Source: Pelagibacteraceae bacterium AG-359-E06 | GTDB taxonomy: Bacteria; Pseudomonadota; Alphaproteobacteria; Pelagibacterales; Pelagibacteraceae | Reading direction: 5' to 3' | DNA: 64,000 nt | Assembly: GCA_003280495.1 (NCBI GenBank) | Contig: QCET01000001.1 | Coordinates: 41,301 to 105,300, forward strand | In this document: positions 19,609 through 28,166 of the stretch, one piece after another | Numbering within the stretch: the first letter of the stretch is position 1 | How the letters are laid out: each line of letters begins with the position of its first letter | The notes under the pieces: model-generated | Seen by the model: only the letters and a program-made list of their open reading frames with translations | Told to the model about the DNA's origin: nothing | Databases searched by the model: none | Program-made: the position numbers and the translations under genes

Positions 19609-19637
19609 TTGAAAAAAATTAAAAAAAGGATTAGTAT
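19609..19637 (+). promoter_or_regulatory. Sigma-70-type promoter of the small unknown gene
   Basis: TTGAAA at 19609-19614, a 17-bp spacer, and TAGTAT at 19632-19637. Both hexamers are near consensus and the spacing is ideal. Transcription should begin near 19644, giving a leader of about 70 nt before the ORF. Confidence 0.65.
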
Positions 19638-19644
19638 TAACTTA

Positions 19645-19714
19645 CCATCCACATGGATACAAAGTGGCCGATCTACATCGGTTAAAAGTAGGTTAAAACA
19701 TAACGGAGGAAAAT
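19645..19714 (+). promoter_or_regulatory. Structured 5' leader with competing hairpins
   Basis: ATCC-ACAT-GGAT (19647-19658) can form a short hairpin. Its CCAC can instead pair with GTGG at 19664-19667, so the two foldings exclude each other. CCGAT-CTAC-ATCGG (19668-19681) is a perfect 5-bp hairpin. A strong GGAGGA ribosome site follows at 19705. The arrangement resembles a regulated leader, but I do not recognise a known riboswitch. Confidence 0.4.
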
Positions 19715-19912
19715 ATGATGCAAAGAATGCACCAAATCCTCGACAGTTTTAGCCGAAAAGTATCAAAGGCTAAACGTGCGAGGACATTAAATCAGTCTGT
19801 TAAACCAGTTCAAGTTAATGGAAATGGTACAAACGGATATTTGATTAAGTCAGGAAAAAATAAAGGAAAGATTCTTGGCTATAATAAGGTTCAGCCTAGG
19901 AACCCATTTTAA
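19715..19912 (+). CDS. Small basic protein, unknown
   Basis: A 65-residue, strongly basic protein (RKVSKAKRARTLN, then a Gly/Asn-rich middle and GYLIKSGKNKGKILGYNKV). It has no signal peptide or membrane segment and I do not recognise the family. It is very probably a real gene: near-consensus promoter, GGAGGA ribosome site, ATG-ATG start (the second ATG at 19718 is better spaced), and a strong terminator directly after the stop. Basicity suggests nucleic-acid or ribosome binding, which is a guess. Confidence 0.75.
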   Translation: MMQRMHQILDSFSRKVSKAKRARTLNQSVKPVQVNGNGTNGYLIKSGKNKGKILGYNKVQPRNPF

Positions 19913-19923
19913 ATTTACCATGT

Positions 19924-19954
19924 GGGCAGCGCATAACGCGCTGCCCAAATTTTT
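19924..19954 (+). terminator. Rho-independent terminator
   Basis: GGGCAGCGC-ATAAC-GCGCTGCCC, a perfect 9-bp GC-rich stem (19924-19946), followed by AAATTTTT. It ends the small unknown gene. It lies just past the stop of the convergent PQQ-type gene, so it could serve both strands, though the minus-strand U-tract is poor. Confidence 0.85.
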
Positions 19955-21014
19955 ATCTTTTACTCATAAGCCACAAAGCACCAGGGCCGTTACTTAATAA
20001 ATAAATTTTACCACTACTATCAATTTTAAAGTCACGGATTCTGCCAATATCACCTTTAAAAATTATTTTTTCTTTCCCTATAATGCTATTTTTAAAATTA
20101 ATTTTTCTTAGTGATTGATCTTTAAGTGATCCTATTAAAATATGATTGTTTAGATTTTTAAATTCATTGCCCTTGTATATTTGTGTTCCACTTACAGCAA
20201 TTGAAGGGACCCAAGTTTTAAGAGGTTTAGTAAAACCAGGCTTCCATGCACTGCCATCTCCAATTTTTGTAAAATCGTAATTTGTTCCACCCCATGCGAT
20301 AATTTTCCAACCGTAATTCTCCCCAATTTTTACCTCGCCAAAAAAATCACCACCCCTGGGACCGTGATTAGAAATGTATATTTTGTTATCATACGGAGAT
20401 AAAGTCATGCCTTGGGGATTTCGTATCCCAATTTGGTATATTTCAGGTAACCATTCCTTTTCTTTATTAAATTTAGGGTTTGATTTAGGAGGTGATCCAT
20501 CGAGATTTATTCTTATGATACTTCCTGGGTGTTTGGATGCATCTTGAGCTATCATTCCTTTGCCTCTCTCACCTATAGAAGCAAATAGCATGTTATTTCT
20601 TATAACCATTCTACAGCCAAAATGATATCCACTATCTATTGGCGGCTCTGCTCTAAATATATTTTTAAATTTTATTTTATTAGACTCTAAATAACCTGTT
20701 GCAATAGAAGTGCTTGTTCCTCCAATTCTTTTTTCTGTATAACAAATATATAATTTTTTATTATTATTAATTATATCTAGTAATCCCCCTTGCCCAATTT
20801 CTAAAAAATTTAAGTTATGACTAATTTCTCTTTTTGATTTTTCAGATAACCCTAAGTAAAAAATTTTCCCACCTTGTTCTGTTACAATCAAATCAGAATT
20901 AAAAAATGTAAGCCCCCAAGGCTTCGATAAATCATAAAGTTTTCTCAGCTTAAATTCTTCTGCATTGCAGTTAAGAGCTAGAAAAAAGCAAATTATTGTT
21001 AATATTTTATTCAT
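19953..21014 (-). CDS. Secreted PQQ-dependent sugar (sorbosone/glucose) dehydrogenase-like protein
   Basis: A 353-residue beta-propeller of the Gdh/sorbosone dehydrogenase family (soluble GDH-B fold). A signal peptide (MNKILTIICFFLALNCNA) precedes the mature LRKLYDLSKPWGLTFF. Family motifs are YQIGIRNPQGMTLSP, SNHGPRGGDFFGEVKIGENYGWK and VPSIAVSGTQIYKG. It probably acts in the periplasm on an aldose sugar. PQQ dependence and substrate are not proven by the sequence. Confidence 0.85.
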   Translation of the reverse strand: MNKILTIICFFLALNCNAEEFKLRKLYDLSKPWGLTFFNSDLIVTEQGGKIFYLGLSEKSKREISHNLNFLEIGQGGLLDIINNNKKLYICYTEKRIGGTSTSIATGYLESNKIKFKNIFRAEPPIDSGYHFGCRMVIRNNMLFASIGERGKGMIAQDASKHPGSIIRINLDGSPPKSNPKFNKEKEWLPEIYQIGIRNPQGMTLSPYDNKIYISNHGPRGGDFFGEVKIGENYGWKIIAWGGTNYDFTKIGDGSAWKPGFTKPLKTWVPSIAVSGTQIYKGNEFKNLNNHILIGSLKDQSLRKINFKNSIIGKEKIIFKGDIGRIRDFKIDSSGKIYLLSNGPGALWLMSKR

Positions 21015-21032
21015 TTTGATGTTATAAAATAT

Positions 21033-21061
21033 TTGAATTTAGAAAACTATACATCTATAAT
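21033..21061 (+). promoter_or_regulatory. Promoter of tRNA-Gly
   Basis: TTGAAT (21033-21038), 17-bp spacer, perfect TATAAT (21056-21061), ending 9 bp before the mature tRNA 5' end. The spacing means transcription would start almost at the tRNA. Confidence 0.75.
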
Positions 21062-21070
21062 TAGAATTAA

Positions 21071-21145
21071 GCGGGTGTAGCTCAGTGGTAGAGCGAAACG
21101 TTGCCAACGTTTAGGTCGTGGGTTCAATTCCCTTCACCCGCTCCA
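21071..21145 (+). tRNA. tRNA-Gly (anticodon GCC)
   Basis: The 75-nt sequence folds as a cloverleaf. The acceptor stem is GCGGGTG/CACCCGC, the D-arm GCTCAGTGGTAGAGC, the anticodon arm AAACG-TTGCCAA-CGTTT with anticodon GCC, and the T-arm GTGGGTTCAATTCCC. The CCA end is encoded. It is the only tRNA seen in the window. Confidence 0.97.
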
Positions 21146-21202
21146 AAATGCGACAATCTAAGGGTATTTTAATATTAAAAATTGTGTATTTTTCTAAATA
21201 TT

Positions 21203-21487
21203 ATGAAACTAAAGATTTTGTTAATTATATCTTGTCTATTTTTAATAAGCTGCGAAAGCGCAAGGTACGAATATATTGATAAAAAAACCAGAATTAAAAT
21301 AGTAGAAGACAAAGGCGTAGTAGTGAAAAAAAGTTTTCAAGTTTATGTATCTGATATGTCAAAGAATATAGACGACTGGTATGATGCAAAAAAACAAGAC
21401 GGTAAGTATGTCGTTTCTAAAAAGGGATTACAGCAAATTGAGTTGGATGCACAAACTGATAGCGGTGGATCTGACGGAGGATATTAA
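21203..21487 (+). CDS. Small lipoprotein, unknown
   Basis: A 94-residue protein. I start at ATG 21203 (MKLKILLIISCLFLISC) rather than the upstream TTG of the track, because this gives a clean lipoprotein signal with lipobox LISC and Cys as the acylation site. The mature part is charged, ending in DAQTDSGGSDGGY. I recognise no domain. It touches phhB directly (stop then ATG). Confidence 0.75.
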   Translation: MKLKILLIISCLFLISCESARYEYIDKKTRIKIVEDKGVVVKKSFQVYVSDMSKNIDDWYDAKKQDGKYVVSKKGLQQIELDAQTDSGGSDGGY

Positions 21488-21826
21488 ATGAGCGAATTAG
21501 CAAAAAAAAAATGTATTCCATGTAGTGGTGATATTCCTGCTTTAAAAGACGATGAAATCTCAGAATTGAAAAAGGAACTTAAGAACTGGGAAATAAAAAA
21601 AACGATAGACGGATATAACTGTTTAAACAAAAATATAAAGTTTGATAATTTTTTGGAAAGTTTAAACTTTATCAATAAAGTTTCTAAAGTTGCTGAGGAA
21701 GAAAATCATCATCCTGACCTTAAATTTGGCTGGGGATATGCTGATATCACAATCTTTACACATGCTATAAAAGGTTTGACAGAAGGTGATTTTGTTTTAG
21801 CTGCTAAGATTGACGTAATAAATTAG
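21488..21826 (+). CDS. phhB: Pterin-4a-carbinolamine dehydratase
   Basis: A 112-residue protein of the PCD/DCoH family that regenerates pterin cofactor by dehydrating 4a-hydroxytetrahydrobiopterin. Signatures are the EEENHHPDLKFGWGYADI motif with the catalytic His pair and LTEGDFVLAAKID. A phenylalanine hydroxylase partner is not in the window, so a wider role in pterin recycling is possible. Ends convergently with purH (4-bp overlap). Confidence 0.93.
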   Translation: MSELAKKKCIPCSGDIPALKDDEISELKKELKNWEIKKTIDGYNCLNKNIKFDNFLESLNFINKVSKVAEEENHHPDLKFGWGYADITIFTHAIKGLTEGDFVLAAKIDVIN

Positions 21827-23373
21827 TGTTTAAAATTTCTACGGTTAGAAAACACCATTGAGACATTTCTTTTATTTGCCTCTTCGATAACTTCTTCATC
21901 TCTGATTGACCCTCCAGGCTGGATAATAGAAGTAACTCCTAAATCGATCAATTTTTTTATACCATCCGCAAATGGAAAAAAGGCGTCAGAGGCAGCAACA
22001 CTACCAGCTACATCTTTTGTTGATGTAAATTCTAAAGAGTTATCTACTGCAATCTTACAAGATGCTACTCTACTAGTTTGTCCAGCTCCAATTCCAATTG
22101 TCTTATTATTTTTAGCTATAACTATTGCATTTGACTTTACATGTTTACAAACTCTTTCAGCAAATAATAAATCCTCAAATTCTTTATCACTCGGCTTTTT
22201 ATTTGTAACAATTTTTAAATCATCTTTATTAAGGGAAAATTCATTATTATCTTGCGATAAAAGAACACCTCCCAAAATTTTATAATCTAAATTGCCTTTA
22301 ATTTTAGTACTAGAAGTTTTAATAACTCTTAAATTTTTCTTATTAGATAATATAGAAATCGCACCTTTAGAAACATCTGGAGCTAATATTACTTCATAAA
22401 ATGTTTTAACTAACTCAGATGCAAGATTTTCTTCAATTTTAAAGTTAAACGCTACAACACCCCCGAAAGCACTTTTTGGATCAGCGTTAAATGCATTCAA
22501 ATAACTCTTAAGTCCGTCATTTTCGTAGGAACAACCGCATGGGTTATTATGTTTTATTATTGCCGTTGCAAAACCATTTTTAAATTCAGAAATTAGTTCA
22601 AAGGCATTAAATGCATCTAGGTAATTATTATAGCTCATTTCTTTTCCCATTAGTTGATCAAAATTCGAGAAATTATTATTTATAACAGAGTATAGAGCGC
22701 CATTTTGATGAGGATTTTCACCATATCTTAACTTACCAACTAACTTTCCAGATATGGTTTGTTTATTTGGAAATTTAATTTTATTTTCTTTTGAAAACCA
22801 ATTTGAAATCAACGAGTCGTAATATGCAGTTTCATTAAATGTTTCATTAGCCATTTTTTTTCTAAATTCAATACTAGTTGCTCCACCATGTATATTTAAT
22901 TCTTTAATTAGATCATCATAATAATTGATCGACGATATAACAGTTACATCAGAAAAGTTTTTCGCTGCAGATCTTAGCATCGATGGGCCACCAATATCTA
23001 TATTTTCAATCATCTCATCAAAACTTTTGTTTTCAGATAATTTTTTTTCAAATGGATATAAATTTACTATAACGAGATCAATATTTTTAATATTATGTTT
23101 TTTTATTTGGTCTTGATGGCTTTTGTTATCTCTAATATTCAAAATACCACCGTGTATATTAGGATGTAAGGTTTTTACTCTTCCATCCAAAATTTCAGGA
23201 AAACTAGTAAATTCAGAAATTTCTATGCAATCATATTTTTTACTTTTTATAAATTCGTAAGTGCCTCCGGTACTAATAATTTCAATGTCATATTTTTTAA
23301 TTTCTTTTAATAATTTATCTAAACCTGTTTTGTCAGATACAGATATTAAACATCTTGATATTTTTTTTGTCAT
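21823..23373 (-). CDS. purH: Bifunctional AICAR transformylase / IMP cyclohydrolase
   Basis: A 516-residue enzyme for the last two steps of IMP synthesis. The N-terminal cyclohydrolase domain begins RCLISVSDKTGLDKLL, with STGGTYEFI and HGGILNIRD. The C-terminal transformylase has IIKHNNPCGCSY with the catalytic Lys-His, and DAFFPFADGIKKLIDLGV. It overlaps the heparinase-like gene by 4 bp. Confidence 0.97.
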   Translation of the reverse strand: MTKKISRCLISVSDKTGLDKLLKEIKKYDIEIISTGGTYEFIKSKKYDCIEISEFTSFPEILDGRVKTLHPNIHGGILNIRDNKSHQDQIKKHNIKNIDLVIVNLYPFEKKLSENKSFDEMIENIDIGGPSMLRSAAKNFSDVTVISSINYYDDLIKELNIHGGATSIEFRKKMANETFNETAYYDSLISNWFSKENKIKFPNKQTISGKLVGKLRYGENPHQNGALYSVINNNFSNFDQLMGKEMSYNNYLDAFNAFELISEFKNGFATAIIKHNNPCGCSYENDGLKSYLNAFNADPKSAFGGVVAFNFKIEENLASELVKTFYEVILAPDVSKGAISILSNKKNLRVIKTSSTKIKGNLDYKILGGVLLSQDNNEFSLNKDDLKIVTNKKPSDKEFEDLLFAERVCKHVKSNAIVIAKNNKTIGIGAGQTSRVASCKIAVDNSLEFTSTKDVAGSVAASDAFFPFADGIKKLIDLGVTSIIQPGGSIRDEEVIEEANKRNVSMVFSNRRNFKH

Positions 23374-25016
23374 TTATTCGTTTTTTCTAGTGACCACTCG
23401 ATTTTATTTAAGCTCTCATTTAATTTACCTTCAATAACTATACATTGCGACTCAATAATTTTATCGTAATTTGCGAAATAAAGGTTTTTTTCAATTTTCA
23501 AATTACTCTTATTAGTTTGAAATTTCCAACCTTGATTGTGCAAACTTAATAAAATATCACCGCCTTGAGTTTGTAAAAGCTTTGTTTCTGGAATAACATG
23601 AAATCTCAGTGCATAATTTATATTCTTATTACTTTTTTTCGTAATAATTATTAGTTCTTCTCCTAATAATTTATGTTCAAGATCATTAATAGTTATCTTT
23701 CTTTCGTAAAGACAATTATAATTTGAGTTATATCCATTATGTCCAGCTGATACCGTAGCAAAATGCTTTGATTTCATAATATCTTTTTTATAAACTTTTA
23801 ATTTTCTCTTAAGTGAATTTCCAAAATATTTTTTAATAAGTTTATTTTGTTGTGACAAACAAGAGGAGGTATCATTAATTGTAATTGTTGAGTGTGCTGC
23901 AGTAGATTGGCTAATAATAGACAAGTTATCAGAAAAATTTTTAGCTGAACCGCAGTTAGTAATAATTTTTTCGCCATTATATAAAAACTCGAACGATAGA
24001 CAGCCAGATTGATAATTTTGAGATTTAAAATCAGGTGGAGGGTTATTAGCATCCATCATTAATTCAAATTTTTTAATTTTTGTATATAAATAAGAATGTG
24101 CGATGTTCTTCTTTTCAAAGTTATAATTTTTTAGTTTCAATAGTTTATTAAAATTTTCAATATTTAATTTTTTTGATCCATTAAAAAGCGGTATCTCATT
24201 ATTACTATAGTAAAGTCCCAATAAATTATTCCCAACGGACACAATGAGATTGTCAATAAATTCTGGAGATGTATTTTGTGAAAATATTAGAAATTCTTTC
24301 ACTATAAATAGATGATGTAATAACCAAAATTGCTCCTCAGGATCTTTGCTTAAAACAAATCCATTTTTGTCTATCATAGATTTAGCTTCAGTATTAAGAT
24401 TTTTTAAAGAGACCTGAAATAGTTTTTGGTAACCCTCGAATGTAATGCTTGTAAGCACCAAAGATACTAAAGCAAAAACTCGATCTATAGGTTTGCTTAA
24501 AAGGTTGATGTTTTTATTCAGATGAAAAGACTGTTTAATAATGTTGTTGATTACTCTATTCCTAAAAACGAGATCTTCACTTCTAACAGTAAAATGCGAA
24601 CAGCATATCCAAAAAATAATTCTTTTAGATATTAAGTTTAATGCCCATGCATTAGGATTATAATTTTCGTATTTTTTAAGCCATTCAAGTATTAAATTTT
24701 TTATTAGTACTTTATCTTTCTTAATATCAAATAATGGTAACCATGAGAATGAGCTAAGCTTATTTATATTATTGTTTCCAATATTATCTAGCTTCCAAAT
24801 ATTTTTAGAAAATTCTTTTATTAAGTTTATTATCTTTTCATCTTGGTCAATTATTTCCTGCAGTAACGGTATGTTATTCATGTCATAACTTCTAGTTGGA
24901 GGAACCACTGAAAGAGTTTTATTGTAGAGACTAGTTGAAAAGTATATTTGTTTAATTTTTTCTTTTAAGTATTTATAAATCGAAGCAATGAAAAGATTTA
25001 TAAATCTATAATTCAC
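23370..25016 (-). CDS. Heparinase II/III-like protein
   Basis: A 548-residue protein. An N-terminal helical (alpha/alpha toroid) half runs to about residue 330. A C-terminal beta-sandwich half has GCLSFEFLYNGEKIITNCGSAKNF and STAAHSTITINDTSS, the heparinase II/III C-terminal signature. No signal peptide is evident, so a cytoplasmic location is likely. Alphaproteobacteria often carry such a gene next to purH; its substrate is unknown. The 84-aa ORF inside it is a shadow. Confidence 0.82.
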   Translation of the reverse strand: MNYRFINLFIASIYKYLKEKIKQIYFSTSLYNKTLSVVPPTRSYDMNNIPLLQEIIDQDEKIINLIKEFSKNIWKLDNIGNNNINKLSSFSWLPLFDIKKDKVLIKNLILEWLKKYENYNPNAWALNLISKRIIFWICCSHFTVRSEDLVFRNRVINNIIKQSFHLNKNINLLSKPIDRVFALVSLVLTSITFEGYQKLFQVSLKNLNTEAKSMIDKNGFVLSKDPEEQFWLLHHLFIVKEFLIFSQNTSPEFIDNLIVSVGNNLLGLYYSNNEIPLFNGSKKLNIENFNKLLKLKNYNFEKKNIAHSYLYTKIKKFELMMDANNPPPDFKSQNYQSGCLSFEFLYNGEKIITNCGSAKNFSDNLSIISQSTAAHSTITINDTSSCLSQQNKLIKKYFGNSLKRKLKVYKKDIMKSKHFATVSAGHNGYNSNYNCLYERKITINDLEHKLLGEELIIITKKSNKNINYALRFHVIPETKLLQTQGGDILLSLHNQGWKFQTNKSNLKIEKNLYFANYDKIIESQCIVIEGKLNESLNKIEWSLEKTNK

Positions 25017-25019
25017 GTA

Positions 25020-25676
25020 TCAACAGTTTTTTAATAATTTTATATTCTCTAAAACTTTATTTTCCGAATAAACAGCTGTGCCCGCGACTAATACATTCGC
25101 ACCAGCTTTTTTTGCTAATTTTGCAGTATCAATATTTATGCCACCATCAATTTCTACTTCTACATCTAAATTTTCTTTATTTATTTTCTCTCTTAATATT
25201 TTTACTTTTTCTAAAACGTCAGGGATAAATTTTTGACCGGCAAATCCAGGATAAACACTCATGATTAGTACAAGATCAATTGTTTTTATAACAGGTAAAA
25301 CTTTGTCAAGAGATACATCTGGATTTAATGATATTCCAGCTTTTTTACCAAGTGATTTTATTTTGGATATTGCATTATCCAAATTACTTGTTGTTTCAGG
25401 ATGGATCGTAATAATGTCAGCGCCAGCCTTGGAATATGACTCTAAATATTGATCAACAGAGTCAATCATTAAATGAACGTCAAAAGGTTTTGTTGAATAA
25501 TTTCTTATTTTTTCAATTACTGGAGGTCCAAAAGTTAGATTCTTAACAAAATGACCATCCATGACATCAACGTGAATATAATCAGCTTCAGAATTATTAA
25601 GAATTGAAATTTCTTTCTCTAGGTTAGCAAAATCTGCCGATAGAATAGACGGAGCAATCTTTATATTTTTTTTCAT
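25020..25676 (-). CDS. rpe: Ribulose-phosphate 3-epimerase
   Basis: A 218-residue (beta/alpha)8 barrel that interconverts ribulose-5-phosphate and xylulose-5-phosphate. Signatures are IAPSILSADFANLEKEI, YIHVDVMDGHFVKNLTFGP, LIMSVYPGFAGQKFIP and EIDGGIN, which carry the metal-binding His/Asp residues. First gene of the rpe-heparinase-purH run. Confidence 0.97.
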   Translation of the reverse strand: MKKNIKIAPSILSADFANLEKEISILNNSEADYIHVDVMDGHFVKNLTFGPPVIEKIRNYSTKPFDVHLMIDSVDQYLESYSKAGADIITIHPETTSNLDNAISKIKSLGKKAGISLNPDVSLDKVLPVIKTIDLVLIMSVYPGFAGQKFIPDVLEKVKILREKINKENLDVEVEIDGGINIDTAKLAKKAGANVLVAGTAVYSENKVLENIKLLKNC

Positions 25677-25714
25677 TGAAAGTTATTCTTCTTTATAATC
25701 TTTCGTAAGGAAAA

Positions 25715-25745
25715 AACAAAAAAAAAGGGCGAGATAAACTCGCCC
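25715..25745 (-). terminator. Rho-independent terminator of the symporter gene
   Basis: Read on the minus strand this is GGGCGAG-TTTAT-CTCGCCC with a 7-bp stem (25727-25745), followed by a long T-tract (A's at 25715-25726 on the plus strand). It lies between the symporter stop and the rpe start, separating the two minus-strand units. T's on the other side make it symmetric, but no plus-strand gene needs it. Confidence 0.88.
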
Positions 25746-25768
25746 TTTTTCAAATAAAATTTAGGAAA

Positions 25769-27709
25769 TTACGCTCTTTGCGTGTCTCCAATGTCGTCTG
25801 TTAATGCAACGATTTCCTTATCTGGAATTGTAGACATTTCCATTTTGTACGCTAGGAACCACATCATACCGACTCCTAAAGCCCAGAATAGAATTTGCCA
25901 TGCCCAGATAGATGGAATTCCAAATGTCCATGTTGAATAGTCATTTGGTGAACCAAAGATATCATTACCAATAACTGCTCCAGGTCCAATTCCGAAGAAT
26001 AACCACGCTAGGGTAATTGCCCAAGCTACTGGTTTTAGACCTTGCTTAGATGCTGGTAATCCAGCATGTTGAGCTAAGAAGTCATGGTATTTCTGTCTAT
26101 GTGCTCTATCACTTGCATTTTGTGTCATTGCAGAAACGATAATAGCTGTGCCTAGGTTAAAGAACATACCCCAGAATGCAGAGTGCATTGTCCAAGGCCA
26201 TCTTCCCCAAGGAAGAGCGTCACCGAATAATTTGACACCAATACTTTCAGTTAACATAACAGCCACAATACCTGCTGCCATACCTAAAGTTACACCCTGT
26301 CTTGTAAAGAATGGGAAGTAGCAAACTGACATTAACGGTACCCACATTTGGAAACCGAATGCAACTGCTAGTCCACCTAATAGGACAAGTGCATCTTTTG
26401 AGTAAGTAGCAACTAATAGTGCTGAGAAGACTATGAAAGCAACACCCATTCTTCCAAATAACTTCTGCGTTGCGTGAGAAGCTTTTGGATTTAGGTATTT
26501 CTTATATAAGTCTCTAGTTAACATTCCGCCTGCTGTTGACATATAAGCTGCACCTGTAGACTGCATAGCTGCTAAGGCACAAACTGCTAATAGACCAACA
26601 AACCACGGAGCTGCATCACCAATTGTGTTGATGTAGAAAGGAACTAAGTTCCCTTGTCCACCTTTTCCAATTGATTCAGGTAAAACATTTGCAATGTTTA
26701 CTCCTGCTGCATTAACTGCTGGGTTAGCACCTAATAAATGCGCTCCCATACCTTGAGCTGCTGTAAAGAAGAATAAGATTAAACCTATTCCAAATGAAGA
26801 AGCCCAAACTTGTTGTGGTGCAAACGGTCTTGGATCTGCGTTTCCAAATGCCCACATAGTGAATGCTGGTGCAGAATGTATACCCATAAGAGCAAACATA
26901 TAAGTTAACACCATCACTCCAGTCCACAATCCACCAACAGGTGTTTCTTTACCAAGACCCGCTGTAAATTGTATTACTCCTGGAATCGCTAAATATGATG
27001 AGTATCCATCTTGCGTGAATCCCCACTTCGCACCTTTTACTTTTGCGACATTAGCTAATCCTTTGTTAAGTTCAGTCCATCCGCCAACTAGATCGTAAGC
27101 GATAAAACCAACTGCTACGATTCCGAATGCAAGTAGTATACATTGTAGTGTATCCACGTACGCCACAGCTCTTAATCCACCAGATGCCACATAAACTAGC
27201 ACCACGGCAGCTAAGACCCATGTACCTGCAGTTACAGTAAACAGTCCATCAGATAAAACGTTAAACAGTTTTCCTGAAGCTGCTAATTGTAATCCAAGGT
27301 AAGGAATCGAGAAACATAACGCTATCACCACGGTTAAAATTCTAACACCATCACCTTTAAAGTAATCTGCTAGCATTTCACCTGGAGTAACGTAACCAAA
27401 ACGTTTTCCTAATATCCATTGTCTTTTTAAGAACATAACACCCGTAAATGGAATAGTTATGGCGTAGAAAGATGCGTATGCATATTGGAACCCGTCTCTA
27501 TAAATTAATCCTGGGTGACCCATAAAGGTCCATCCAGAAAACGATGTGGCTGTTGCAGCTAAAACGAATACCCATAGTCCAAGTCTACGACCGGCTACGA
27601 AATAATCCGTTGCTGTCTTTGCCATTTGTGCACATCTTAATCCCCAGTATACACAGTATATCCAGTATAAGATCACAAATGCAATCAGCCATGTTACTTT
27701 TGCTGACAA
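25769..27709 (-). CDS. Sodium:solute symporter (SSS family)
   Basis: A 646-residue integral membrane protein with about 13-14 hydrophobic helices. TDYFVAGRRLGLWVFVLAATATSFSGWTFMG and AYVDTLQCILLAFGIVAVGF are SSF-family motifs (PutP/ActP/PanF superfamily). Start is TTG at 27709, chosen because AAAGGGGG lies just upstream and no nearby ATG exists. Codon use is less AT-rich than the neighbours', suggesting high expression. Substrate unknown; acetyl-CoA synthetase 2 kb away makes acetate a weak guess. Confidence 0.88.
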   Translation of the reverse strand: MSAKVTWLIAFVILYWIYCVYWGLRCAQMAKTATDYFVAGRRLGLWVFVLAATATSFSGWTFMGHPGLIYRDGFQYAYASFYAITIPFTGVMFLKRQWILGKRFGYVTPGEMLADYFKGDGVRILTVVIALCFSIPYLGLQLAASGKLFNVLSDGLFTVTAGTWVLAAVVLVYVASGGLRAVAYVDTLQCILLAFGIVAVGFIAYDLVGGWTELNKGLANVAKVKGAKWGFTQDGYSSYLAIPGVIQFTAGLGKETPVGGLWTGVMVLTYMFALMGIHSAPAFTMWAFGNADPRPFAPQQVWASSFGIGLILFFFTAAQGMGAHLLGANPAVNAAGVNIANVLPESIGKGGQGNLVPFYINTIGDAAPWFVGLLAVCALAAMQSTGAAYMSTAGGMLTRDLYKKYLNPKASHATQKLFGRMGVAFIVFSALLVATYSKDALVLLGGLAVAFGFQMWVPLMSVCYFPFFTRQGVTLGMAAGIVAVMLTESIGVKLFGDALPWGRWPWTMHSAFWGMFFNLGTAIIVSAMTQNASDRAHRQKYHDFLAQHAGLPASKQGLKPVAWAITLAWLFFGIGPGAVIGNDIFGSPNDYSTWTFGIPSIWAWQILFWALGVGMMWFLAYKMEMSTIPDKEIVALTDDIGDTQRA

Positions 27710-27733
27710 GGTTTCCCCCTTTGTTGTTTGTTT

Positions 27734-27767
27734 GTTACATGTAACGTATAAAAACTGATATAATCAG
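27734..27767 (-). promoter_or_regulatory. Two palindromes upstream of the symporter gene
   Basis: GTTACATGTAAC (27734-27745) is a perfect 12-bp palindrome about 25 bp upstream of the TTG start. CTGAT-ATA-ATCAG (27755-27767) is a second inverted repeat. On the minus strand a possible TTAAAG-N17-TTATAC promoter overlaps both. This looks like an operator/promoter region for regulated expression of the transporter. No regulator is identified. Confidence 0.45.
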
Positions 27768-27929
27768 CCTTTAACATTTCAAGAGAATCTCCATTAATTC
27801 AGCAGTTTTATCAACCTTTTTTTTTATAGCTATTGTGGGTTGCTTTTGCATCGCAACAGCATTTAGGTACTATTTTAAGGCTTTTTATTTATTTCAATTT
27901 TTTTTAACTTAAATATAACCTGAAGTTGT

Positions 27930-28163
27930 ATGCTAAAAGATATTTATATCACTTTTCATGATCCTATTTGGACAGTCGCTCTATTTGTGGCCTTGTATTT
28001 TCCATTAAAAAAAATCTTATTAAATCTTTATTTAAGAAAACACTTTAAAGAAAAAGGTGAGCCGGACGAAGTAGTAAAAAAAAAATTAAATAATAGAGCA
28101 AGGTTGACTTCCGTATTACTATCTTTTGTGTTTAGTTATTTATACGTACAAAATGTTTTTTAA
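27930..28163 (+). CDS. Small membrane protein, unknown
   Basis: A 77-residue protein with a hydrophobic N-terminal segment (PIWTVALFVALYFPL), a basic middle (RKHFKEKGEPDEVVKKKLNNRARL) and a hydrophobic end (TSVLLSFVFSYLYVQ). Two membrane passes are likely. It is followed after 3 bp by the TPR gene, so the pair is probably co-transcribed. I do not recognise the family. Confidence 0.65.
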   Translation: MLKDIYITFHDPIWTVALFVALYFPLKKILLNLYLRKHFKEKGEPDEVVKKKLNNRARLTSVLLSFVFSYLYVQNVF

Positions 28164-28166
28164 ATT

